Assembly: GCA_023230175.1 (NCBI GenBank)
Contig: JALNXV010000176.1
Coordinates: 1 to 7,357 of the forward strand
Source of the DNA: Candidatus Cloacimonadota bacterium
GTDB lineage: Bacteria > Cloacimonadota > Cloacimonadia > Cloacimonadales > WRIO01
DNA length: 7,357 nt
Reading direction: 5' to 3'
Shown piece after piece: positions 1 to 5,633 of this stretch; the first letter of the stretch is position 1; each line of letters opens with the position of its first letter. The position numbers and the translations under genes are program-made. The notes beneath the pieces are model-generated. The model had not been told where the DNA came from, did no database searches, and saw only the letters and a program-made list of their open reading frames with translations.

Positions 1-2090
1 GGGAATCCTTTTCCTGAATCTTTAAAAAATAAATGAATAACTTCACTACTTGTTTCATTAAGATTGAAACGTTTATCGCTTGTCGATTGAGTTGTTTGTT
101 TTAGTATTTCTTTAAATAATTTTATTGTAAAATCAAGATTTTTATTGTTAGAATCTGAATATTTAACAGCATTGGTAAAGAGTTCATGATAGACCATAGC
201 AAGAGAAACGCATAATTCAAGAGGGATGCTTATTTCTTCCGTTTCGAAGCTAAATTGAATATATTTATTGGTGTATAAAGAGCATAATTTATGGGAAATT
301 TCCTTTACATATTCATCAAAGCGTATAAAAGAAAAGTGGTTAGATGTGTATATTTTTTGGTGAATATATGAAATTGCGTGTATTCTGCTTTGGATATTGT
401 GAAGTGTTTCATACCAATCTTTGTCATTAAATTTATCTAATTGTAATTGTACTAAGGTACTTATTATCTGTAGGTTATTTTTTACTCTATGATGAACTTC
501 TTTTAATAGTAATTCTCTTTCATTTAAAGTTTGGAGTAATTCATTTTGAACTTTTTTGATATTAGTTACGTCATGTATTGCTCCTAATACCCAGAAAGAA
601 TTTTTCCCTTCTCCGGGTAGGAGTTTTATTGTTATATCGCCCCATAATAACTCATTATTTTTGGTTTTAATAGGTAATTCAAATCTAAGTATTTCTTCTT
701 GTTTGGTGTTGTGTTTTAAAGAAACATCTTTTGATTTTTGAGGATTTAATAAATTATTAACCGCTTCCATATAATTGTTATAAAATGTGTTAGGATATTC
801 TTCTAGTAGTTCTTCAAATTTGATATTTTCTAATTCTTGTAATTTATAACCTAACTTTTTTTCAGCTACGGGAGTTAAAAAAAAGAATTTTTTATCTTGA
901 TTCATTAACCAGATTATTTCATCAGTATGTTCAGATATAAAATCAAAAAGTAATTTAGATTGATGTAATTCTTTTTGTATTTTTTTACGACTGAAGTTTT
1001 CAATGATAAGTATGATAGTTACAGCAGAAATAAAGATTATCAAAGAAATAAGATACTTGATTATTCGGTTATATTCTTTAGTTTTTTCCGGGATATTGAT
1101 GATTTTTGATTGTTTGGGGAGTAATTTCTTATTGATTTTAAATTTATGAATTGCAGAGTAATCAAAAAAATATTCATTTGGACTATCAAAAATATGTGTT
1201 TGAGTATGTTGGTGTTTTTTAAATAGAATTCCCTTTGTGATATTAGCAGCCTTTAATCCTTGGTTATAGGGGTAGATAACTTTACCGCCCATTATACCCG
1301 GGAAAAGATAATCTTTCCAAAATGTATATATAGGTAAGTCAGTTCTGCTTAAAACAAGTTCAGGAATTTTCGTAATATCATAAAGTGTTGTTTCGTTTAT
1401 TTTTAATTGTCCACAGAGTAAAAAAATTACGCTTGAATTTTTTATCTCTTTATGAAATATATTATCTAAATCGTAAATATATTCTATTGAAATTATTTTA
1501 TAATTTATGTCAGTATTAAAATCTTGAAAATAATTGATAATAGCTTGCTCAAGATAAAGTCCATAATCGCTTTTATCTGTGAGAAAGATAAAATCTCTAC
1601 TGTTTTTATGTAATTGTTTAGCCAAGACAATTGTTTCATTAAGACTCATTTCTTCTTGAATGATAAAAAGATTCTGTAGATTTTGATAATCATTTTTATC
1701 TTGTAGATTAATCCCACAAGCAACAATCGGAATATTATTTGTAAAAAGTTGAGAATTTCTATCTGATTCTCTAAACTTTAAAATAAAATCTAAGGCTTCG
1801 TTATCGCTACAAAAAAATACATCAGGTATAAAATCTTTATATTTTAAATTTAAATAATTATATATATCCTCTTGTTTAAGTGCATTGTAACTACTTTTAA
1901 TATCAAGTGACTCTTGCACAATTAATAGAGATTCATTATGTTGATTAATGACATCTGTAAATCCTTTATGCATTTGTTCTGTCCAGCCTAAAGATGGTCG
2001 ATAGGAATGCAAAATGAATATATTTTTTGTTGCATAAGAATTCACAATACTTACACATATTATTAATAGACTTAATCCTAATTTCTTCAT
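1..2090 (-). CDS. Sensor histidine kinase, ABC_sub_bind periplasmic domain + PAS + HisKA_2 (3' end outside window)
   Basis: This is a membrane sensor kinase that probably detects a small ligand in the periplasm and phosphorylates a response regulator not present here. The frame is open from ATG at 2090 to the window edge (696 codons, C-terminus missing). Residues 1-20 are a signal peptide ending NSYA. Residues about 24-320 look like the ABC_sub_bind type of substrate-binding domain, opening with IFILHSYRPSLGWTEQM, a hallmark start. A membrane helix lies at about 344-365, followed by a PAS domain at about 378-510 (IIWLMNQDKKFFF to GAIHDVTN). A HisKA_2 dimerisation/phosphoacceptor segment follows, with EVHHRVKNNLQII; the histidines are 533/534, and 534 aligns with the HWE-type His. 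The HATPase N-box is HELFTNAVKYS (635-645), and the G1 box DSGKGF (691-696) is cut by the edge. The domain order is read from the sequence; the ligand is unknown. The start is fixed by the signal peptide, although it has no Shine-Dalgarno sequence. Confidence 0.9.
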   Translation of the reverse strand, partial: MKKLGLSLLIICVSIVNSYATKNIFILHSYRPSLGWTEQMHKGFTDVINQHNESLLIVQESLDIKSSYNALKQEDIYNYLNLKYKDFIPDVFFCSDNEALDFILKFRESDRNSQLFTNNIPIVACGINLQDKNDYQNLQNLFIIQEEMSLNETIVLAKQLHKNSRDFIFLTDKSDYGLYLEQAIINYFQDFNTDINYKIISIEYIYDLDNIFHKEIKNSSVIFLLCGQLKINETTLYDITKIPELVLSRTDLPIYTFWKDYLFPGIMGGKVIYPYNQGLKAANITKGILFKKHQHTQTHIFDSPNEYFFDYSAIHKFKINKKLLPKQSKIINIPEKTKEYNRIIKYLISLIIFISAVTIILIIENFSRKKIQKELHQSKLLFDFISEHTDEIIWLMNQDKKFFFLTPVAEKKLGYKLQELENIKFEELLEEYPNTFYNNYMEAVNNLLNPQKSKDVSLKHNTKQEEILRFELPIKTKNNELLWGDITIKLLPGEGKNSFWVLGAIHDVTNIKKVQNELLQTLNERELLLKEVHHRVKNNLQIISTLVQLQLDKFNDKDWYETLHNIQSRIHAISYIHQKIYTSNHFSFIRFDEYVKEISHKLCSLYTNKYIQFSFETEEISIPLELCVSLAMVYHELFTNAVKYSDSNNKNLDFTIKLFKEILKQTTQSTSDKRFNLNETSSEVIHLFFKDSGKGF

Positions 2091-2096
2091 ATCTCT

Positions 2097-2125
2097 ATTA
2101 TAAATTAATAATTTTATCTTGTCAA
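2097..2125 (-). promoter_or_regulatory. Sigma-70-type promoter of the sensor kinase
   Basis: On the minus strand a perfect -35 TTGACA (2120-2125) and a perfect -10 TATAAT (2097-2102) are separated by exactly 17 bp. Counting from the -10, the expected transcription start is at about 2090, the A of the kinase ATG, so the mRNA should have no 5' leader. The sequence match is direct; that it works as a promoter and makes a leaderless message is inference. Confidence 0.75.
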
Positions 2126-2140
2126 TAAAAATTTTTTTAC

Positions 2141-2168
2141 TTGACAAAAAGTTGTTTATGAACATAAT
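2141..2168 (+). promoter_or_regulatory. Sigma-70-type promoter of cpoB
   Basis: A perfect -35 TTGACA (2141-2146) is followed, after 16 bp, by CATAAT (2163-2168; five of six matches to TATAAT). The cpoB start codon is at 2192 with GGAGG at 2181-2185, so the leader would be short, about 15-20 nt, but it includes the ribosome binding site. Its -35 forms an inverted repeat with the -35 of the divergent kinase promoter (TTGTCAA 2119-2125 and TTGACAA 2141-2147), so the two promoters sit back to back. Confidence 0.65.
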
Positions 2169-2191
2169 CAACTCATTAGTGGAGGTAAACA

Positions 2192-2887
2192 ATGAAAAAC
2201 TTATTTCTAAGCTTAATGATTATAGTACTTTTATCCGGCTGTGCAGTTACAAAACAAGATATTGATGATATTAATGCAAGACTGGAAACTCAAGAACAGA
2301 AGATTGCCCATCTTGAAGAGTTAATTAATCAATTTAGTGCAACTCCAGAAGCAACTCAAGAGCAAGATATGCAAATAGTAAATCAATTGCAAGCCTTAAA
2401 TAATCGACTCAGTGTTCTTGAAACAAACTCAGGTTCAAGAAATATTCAACCTAATCGTGATTATGTAAAACCCACAATCACGGTTGTAGATGCTTCATCA
2501 GACAAAGGCTCTACAGATATTGTTGCTTTATACCAAGAAGCAAGAAATCATTATCAAACTAAAGATTATCCTGTAGCAATTAGAACCTTTCAATCAATTA
2601 TTGAGCAAGCCCCCAATCATGATTTAGCAGGAAATGCTCAATATTGGATTGGTGAATCTTATTACGCCTTAGCTGATTTTTCTGCAGCAAGAATGGCTTT
2701 TCAGCATGTTCAAGAAAATTATCCAAACTCAAATAAATTTGTTGATTCTCAACTTAAAATTGCTATGACTTGGATCCAACAAAATAAAAAAGATCAAGCT
2801 CGAAGTATTTTGCAAGCAATAAAGCGAGATTTCCCTCAATATCAAAATATGAAACTTGTTGATCAAAATCTTAGACTCACTCAATAA
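2192..2887 (+). CDS. cpoB: Tol-Pal accessory lipoprotein CpoB/YbgF
   Basis: This 231-residue periplasmic protein belongs to the CpoB/YbgF family, whose members work with the Tol-Pal system and couple outer-membrane constriction to peptidoglycan synthesis at division. Residues 1-16 form a signal sequence with lipobox LSGC (Cys17), so this version is predicted to be lipid-anchored, unlike the soluble E. coli protein. Residues about 22-78 are a charged heptad-like coiled coil (trimerisation segment), followed by a Ser/Thr/Asn-rich linker to about 108. Three TPR-like helix pairs follow: about 110-141 (ALYQEARNHYQTKDYPVAI), 146-179 (AQYWIGESYYALADFSAAR) and 184-217. Length and domain order match the family. 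The start is supported by GGAGG six bases upstream. It stands alone here, without tolQRAB or pal, and has its own promoter and terminator. The family assignment is firm; the lipid anchor is inferred from the motif. Confidence 0.88.
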   Translation: MKNLFLSLMIIVLLSGCAVTKQDIDDINARLETQEQKIAHLEELINQFSATPEATQEQDMQIVNQLQALNNRLSVLETNSGSRNIQPNRDYVKPTITVVDASSDKGSTDIVALYQEARNHYQTKDYPVAIRTFQSIIEQAPNHDLAGNAQYWIGESYYALADFSAARMAFQHVQENYPNSNKFVDSQLKIAMTWIQQNKKDQARSILQAIKRDFPQYQNMKLVDQNLRLTQ

Positions 2888-2905
2888 TATATATTTTTAA
2901 TCATT

Positions 2906-2929
2906 AAGGAGCTGAAAAGCTCCTTTTTT
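2906..2929 (+). terminator. Intrinsic terminator after cpoB
   Basis: A perfect 8-bp stem, AAGGAGCT (2906-2913) pairing with AGCTCCTT (2918-2925), has a GAAA tetraloop and is followed by a T run to 2929. It lies 18 bp after the cpoB stop codon. The opposite strand has only a weak T tract, so it serves mainly the plus-strand gene. Confidence 0.9.
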
Positions 2930-2956
2930 ATTATTAAAAAACTTGTTAATAAATAT

Positions 2957-3017
2957 TTGTTGTGCGAGCATCTTTGCTTGCACTCAGGTATTGTTGTGCG
3001 AGCATCTTTGCTTGCAC
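2957..3017. repeat. Two tandem copies of a 27-bp hairpin repeat
   Basis: Positions 2957-2983 and 2991-3017 are identical 27-bp units separated by 7 bp (period 34). Each unit starts TTGTT and then folds as a hairpin: left arm GTGCGAGCA, loop TCTT, right arm TGCTTGCAC. The arms pair over 9 bp with one position that is a G-U wobble in RNA. The units are more GC-rich than their surroundings. They lie between the 3' ends of convergent cpoB and the ABC permease, six bases from the permease stop codon, so they may help end or stabilise the permease transcript. They resemble REP-type intergenic elements; a diverged third copy appears at 4840-4862. Confidence 0.85.
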
Positions 3018-3022
3018 ATTTA

Positions 3023-3754
3023 TTATTTTAGCCATTTCTTTTTCATATTATGAATGCTGATATAAAATAATAACAAACAAAATACTGAGATTATAATAAG
3101 ACTTAATGTATTTGAAATGAGATTGCTTTTATCTATAGAATACCTTATAAAATCCATAGCATAAGTAACCGGCAACAAATAAGATATAATTCTTAGGTAG
3201 ATAGGAAGTGTTGTTATTGGCACAAATAAACCACATAGAAATATCATTGGAAATCTAAAAAAATTTGAATATGTCTGTGCCTCAAACACTTCTTTGGCTG
3301 ACACAGAAATAAATAACCCAAATAATGTTGAAATTATTGACAATAAACATACTCCGAGGAATAAAGATATAGGATTATAAATACTTGCTTTAAAATAGAA
3401 TACAGAAATTAGAATAGGCAATATACTATTGAATATACCAAATAAAATCGCTCCGGTAATCTTAGCCATTATTAGTAATTCTAAAGATATGGGTGCAAGT
3501 AAGAGACGTTCAAATGAGCGTGATTTTTTTTCAAAGGTAATAGTAACTGCAAGCATTGATGTTGTGCCAAAGAGTATCGACATCCCAATAATTCCGGGGA
3601 AGATTTCTACAACATTAAAGGTCTTTGTTCTAAGAAACATCATCAAAATCCATGCAAAGGGGAATATTAAACCCCAACTTATATTTGGTGGTTTAAGGTA
3701 ATAATTTTTCATATCTTTAGATAATATATTCCAAAAGGCAATCATTGATTTCAT
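3023..3754 (-). CDS. ABC-2 type exporter permease
   Basis: This 243-residue integral membrane protein is the permease of an ABC-2 type exporter (the family of NodJ and DrrB) and should pair with the ATPase encoded just upstream. Six hydrophobic segments are visible at about 25-43, 52-74, 98-122, 132-152, 167-185 and 216-235. The cytoplasmic loop KKSRSFERLLLAPIS (about 76-90) and the late motif FPMIFLCGLFVPITTLPIY (about 168-186) followed by PVTYAMDFIR are characteristic of the family. The start codon overlaps the ATPase stop as ATGA, which implies translational coupling, and AGGA lies 7 bp upstream. Substrate cannot be told from sequence: drugs, polysaccharides, lipids or peptides are all possible in this family. 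Confidence 0.88.
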   Translation of the reverse strand: MKSMIAFWNILSKDMKNYYLKPPNISWGLIFPFAWILMMFLRTKTFNVVEIFPGIIGMSILFGTTSMLAVTITFEKKSRSFERLLLAPISLELLIMAKITGAILFGIFNSILPILISVFYFKASIYNPISLFLGVCLLSIISTLFGLFISVSAKEVFEAQTYSNFFRFPMIFLCGLFVPITTLPIYLRIISYLLPVTYAMDFIRYSIDKSNLISNTLSLIIISVFCLLLFYISIHNMKKKWLK

Positions 3755-4722
3755 CTTTTTTCCTTTTCTTTTTTCATTTGAGTAATATCTATTTTTGTGT
3801 ATTTGACAAAAGCGTCTTCAAGGCTTGGTTTGATTAGTTTAGCCTCTAAGATATAGAAGTTATGTTGTGCAAAAAAGCTTATAATTGGACTAATATCAAT
3901 CTTTTCTTTACTAATTATTTTGATACAGGTTTCATCTTTGATAGAAACGGATATTTTATTAAAATTAATCTGCAAAGAGTTTATAAAATCTTTCATATTC
4001 AATTGTAAAGGTTCATAAGTTATTTCTAATATGTTATTTGTCTGAGTATCATCAATTAATCTAATTACAGAATCAATTTTGATGATTTCTCCTCCCATTA
4101 TAAAAGCTACTCTATCGCAGAGACGTTCAGCTTCTTCTATATAATGTGTAGTTAAAAAAATAGTAGTCCCTTTTTCATTTAGTTCTTTAATTAGATTTCT
4201 TATTTGCCTAACACTGACAACATCAATTCCGGTTGTCGGTTCATCAAGAAAGAGTATTTCAGGTGAATGCATTAGAGCTGCGGCTATGGTTAGTTTTCTT
4301 TTCATCCCCTTAGAATATGCCTTGAATTTCTTGTTTTGGGCATCTAATAATTTAAATTCTTCAAGTAATTGGTTTGCCTTTGTTTCTCTTTCTTTTTTCC
4401 TCATTCCATAAATAGAGCCACAGAAACATAAATTGTCAAAACCACTCATTTCATCGTATAGATTACTTTCGTCAGGAACTATACCTATTACTTTTTGGGC
4501 TATTTTTATTTTATATGTTAGATCTTGATTATTATAAAAAATTTGACCTGAACTAATCTTAGCCATACCGGTTAACATATTGATTGTTGTAGTTTTTCCG
4601 GCACCGTTAGGACCTAAAAATCCAAATATCTCTGCTTTTTGGATTTCAAAATTAATATTATTTACTGCTTTAAACCCATTATATTCTTTACAAAGATTGA
4701 TTACCTTAATGATTGAATTCAA
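3751..4722 (-). CDS. ABC-2 type exporter ATP-binding subunit
   Basis: This cytoplasmic ATPase subunit powers the adjacent permease. I choose TTG at 4722 as start because GGAGG (4728-4732) lies five bases upstream; an in-frame TTG at 4734 would overlap that site. From this start (323 residues) the motifs are Walker A GPNGAGKT (37-44), a Q-loop region GIVPDESNLYDE (80-91) in which the usual Gln is Asp84, signature YSKGM (136-140), Walker B ILFLDEP (156-162), D-loop GID (165-167) and H-loop His193. A C-terminal extension of about 100 residues follows the nucleotide-binding domain, as in DrrA/NodI-like subunits. The lysine-rich tail KKEKEKR overlaps the permease start. It is the first gene of a two-gene operon. 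Confidence 0.9.
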   Translation of the reverse strand: MNSIIKVINLCKEYNGFKAVNNINFEIQKAEIFGFLGPNGAGKTTTINMLTGMAKISSGQIFYNNQDLTYKIKIAQKVIGIVPDESNLYDEMSGFDNLCFCGSIYGMRKKERETKANQLLEEFKLLDAQNKKFKAYSKGMKRKLTIAAALMHSPEILFLDEPTTGIDVVSVRQIRNLIKELNEKGTTIFLTTHYIEEAERLCDRVAFIMGGEIIKIDSVIRLIDDTQTNNILEITYEPLQLNMKDFINSLQINFNKISVSIKDETCIKIISKEKIDISPIISFFAQHNFYILEAKLIKPSLEDAFVKYTKIDITQMKKEKEKR

Positions 4723-4727
4723 ATACA

Positions 4728-4732
4728 CCTCC
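4728..4732 (-). promoter_or_regulatory. Ribosome binding site deciding the ABC ATPase TTG start
   Basis: GGAGG on the minus strand sits five bases before TTG at 4722. The upstream in-frame TTG at 4734 shares a base with this site, so it could not use it. This shortens the protein by four residues compared with the longest open frame. Confidence 0.8.
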
Positions 4733-4750
4733 AATTGTTACGATATCATA

Positions 4751-4778
4751 AAAATAAGAAAATTTTCTGTTTTGTCAA
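4751..4778 (-). promoter_or_regulatory. Possible promoter of the ABC exporter operon
   Basis: A perfect -35 TTGACA (4773-4778, in the context CTTGACAAAA) lies about 50 bp before the ATPase start. The -10 is uncertain: TATTTT (4751-4756) has a 16-bp spacer, and TATGAT (4745-4750) is a better hexamer but has a 22-bp spacer. The -35 is clear, the rest is inference. Confidence 0.4.
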
Positions 4779-4839
4779 GAAAAATCATAAAATTATTTTA
4801 TAAGTTTTTATGATATTTTAAAACTGTTGAGGATTAATA

Positions 4840-4862
4840 TTGTACATACATCTTGCTTACAC
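4840..4862. repeat. Decayed copy of the 27-bp hairpin repeat
   Basis: By eye, this segment aligns with the core of the repeat at 2957-3017 (TTGTGCGAGC..., ending TTGCTTGCAC). It has one single-base gap and five substitutions, four of them G to A. Hairpin pairing is largely lost. It lies in the otherwise featureless gap between the ABC operon and the secG-tRNA terminator. The match is suggestive rather than certain because it is short. Confidence 0.45.
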
Positions 4863-4898
4863 TAAAAACATAAATCACGTGCATCCAATATTTTATAA

Positions 4899-4933
4899 AA
4901 ATATAAGAACCGTCAATTGACGGTTCTTATATT
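4899..4933 (-). terminator. Palindromic terminator of the secG-tRNA-Leu unit
   Basis: Positions 4899-4934 are a perfect 36-nt palindrome with GAACCGTC and GACGGTTC forming its GC-containing core. Read on the minus strand it folds right after the tRNA CCA end (position 4934 is the last A of CCA). It continues into a T-rich tract (TATTTTTAT), which gives an intrinsic terminator. There is essentially no 3' trailer between the mature tRNA end and the hairpin. Confidence 0.85.
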
Positions 4934-5020
4934 TGGTACAGAAGGCGGGATTTGAACCCGCACACCATTGCTGGAACAAGATCCTTAGTCTTGCGTGTCT
5001 GCCAATTCCACCACTTCTGC
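4934..5020 (-). tRNA. tRNA-Leu, anticodon AAG
   Basis: This is an 87-nt tRNA with encoded CCA. The acceptor arms are GCAGAAG and CTTCTGT (first pair G-U), with discriminator A73 as expected for Leu. The D arm is GTG...CAC with GG in its loop. The anticodon stem CAAGA/TCTTG encloses loop CTAAGGA, which puts AAG at 34-36 (window 4984-4986). The class II variable arm of 15 nt has a CCA/TGG stem, and the T arm is GCGGG-TTCAAAT-CCCGC. All arms fold, so the anticodon reading does not depend on a shift. It lies 9 bp after the secG stop, the same arrangement as E. coli secG-leuU, and probably shares the secG transcript. A34 in a bacterial tRNA-Leu is unusual; decoding of CUU is certain in principle and CUC depends on whether A34 becomes inosine. 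Confidence 0.95.
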
Positions 5021-5029
5021 AAAAATCAT

Positions 5030-5368
5030 TTATTCTGCTGTTTCAACAGGTAATTCTTCTGTAGGCATTTGAGCAGGAAGAGTTTCACCTACTTCAGATT
5101 TAGCTTCATCTTGAATTAAACTTTTTCCCGGGGTATAAGTATCATTACGTTTTACTTGTCCTGCAAGCAAAACACAAGAAACAACAAATGCGGCAAAAAG
5201 TATTTTTGTCCATAATTTTACAAAGTCATTAGCACCTTGAGTACCTAAAGCACTCGTAGCCATTCCTCCGAAATTACTATCTAAACCACCCTTACCGGTT
5301 TGTATCAAAACTATAAAAATTAATGCTATGCAAATTATCACATGTACGACAATCAAGAGAGTCATCAT
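5030..5368 (-). CDS. secG: Preprotein translocase subunit SecG
   Basis: SecG is the small inner-membrane subunit of the SecYEG channel and assists SecA-driven export. The 112-residue product has two hydrophobic segments at about 3-22 and 56-73, separated by the family motif QTGKGGLDSNFGG (23-35), then GANDFVKLWTKI before the second helix. An acidic, proline-containing tail of about 38 residues (ends LPVETAE) follows; such tails vary in the family. The first of two adjacent ATGs (5368) is chosen, with AGGAG (5378-5382) nine bases upstream; the second ATG at 5365 would be 12 bases away. The tRNA-Leu gene begins nine bases after the stop codon. Confidence 0.95.
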   Translation of the reverse strand: MMTLLIVVHVIICIALIFIVLIQTGKGGLDSNFGGMATSALGTQGANDFVKLWTKILFAAFVVSCVLLAGQVKRNDTYTPGKSLIQDEAKSEVGETLPAQMPTEELPVETAE

Positions 5369-5401
5369 AATTATTCACTCCTATTCAGATATAAAAGCAC
5401 A

Positions 5402-5428
5402 ACTATCAAGAGTAAGTTTTTTTGTCAA
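5402..5428 (-). promoter_or_regulatory. Possible promoter of secG-tRNA-Leu
   Basis: A perfect -35 TTGACA (5423-5428, in CTTGACAAAA) lies 55 bp before secG. The best -10 is GATAGT (5402-5407) with a short 15-bp spacer, so only the -35 half is convincing. Confidence 0.4.
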
Positions 5429-5490
5429 GCGAAAAAGATATAAATAATAAAATTATTTTTATTTGCAAAAGATTGTACATCGTTTATATT

Positions 5491-5513
5491 TTGAATATCC
5501 ACTTGATATTCAA
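5491..5513. promoter_or_regulatory. Inverted repeat, possible operator between secG and the lipoprotein gene
   Basis: TTGAATATC (5491-5499) and GATATTCAA (5505-5513) are perfect 9-bp arms with a 5-bp spacer, the geometry of a dimeric regulator site. There is no T run after it, and both flanking genes point away, so it is not a terminator. In such AT-rich DNA, chance is a real alternative. Confidence 0.35.
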
Positions 5514-5585
5514 TCTAATATCATTATAATCAATCAACATTTTTACAAAAAATTAAATATATAATCATTATTACACATAAATCAC

Positions 5586-5619
5586 TTGACATTTATCCTA
5601 TTCTCATTTGAACTATTAT
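5586..5619 (+). promoter_or_regulatory. Possible promoter of the lipoprotein-ROK operon
   Basis: TTGACA (5586-5591) lies 42 bp before the lipoprotein start. The only good -10 hexamer, TATTAT (5614-5619), is 22 bp away, too far for standard sigma-70 spacing; at 17 bp the sequence is TGAACT. The ribosome binding site AGAGG is at 5620-5624, nine bases before ATG. Confidence 0.3.
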
Positions 5620-5633
5620 AGAGGTATAAAAAA

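Noticed and set aside
556..741. 61-codon open frame on the plus strand
   Set aside because: It lies wholly inside the PAS-encoding part of the sensor kinase on the other strand, and its product has no recognisable features.
2957..3017. CRISPR array
   Set aside because: There are only two units with a 7-bp gap, far shorter than any spacer, and no cas genes are nearby.
3429..3701. 90-codon open frame on the plus strand
   Set aside because: It is antisense to the ABC permease, whose membrane segments and motifs are clear; no ribosome site or family likeness.
4580..4813. 77-codon open frame on the plus strand
   Set aside because: It is antisense to the Walker A region and start of the ABC ATPase.
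4934..5020. tRNA-Leu with anticodon TAA
   Set aside because: The letters TAA occur in the loop, but the 5-bp stem CAAGA/TCTTG fixes a 7-nt loop with AAG at 34-36; using TAA would put A instead of the near-invariant U33... register and break the stem length.
4745..5619. A novel promoter class with TTGACA and a 22-bp spacer (TATGAT, TATTAT)
   Set aside because: Only two cases are seen, and TATnAT-like hexamers are expected by chance in such AT-rich DNA.
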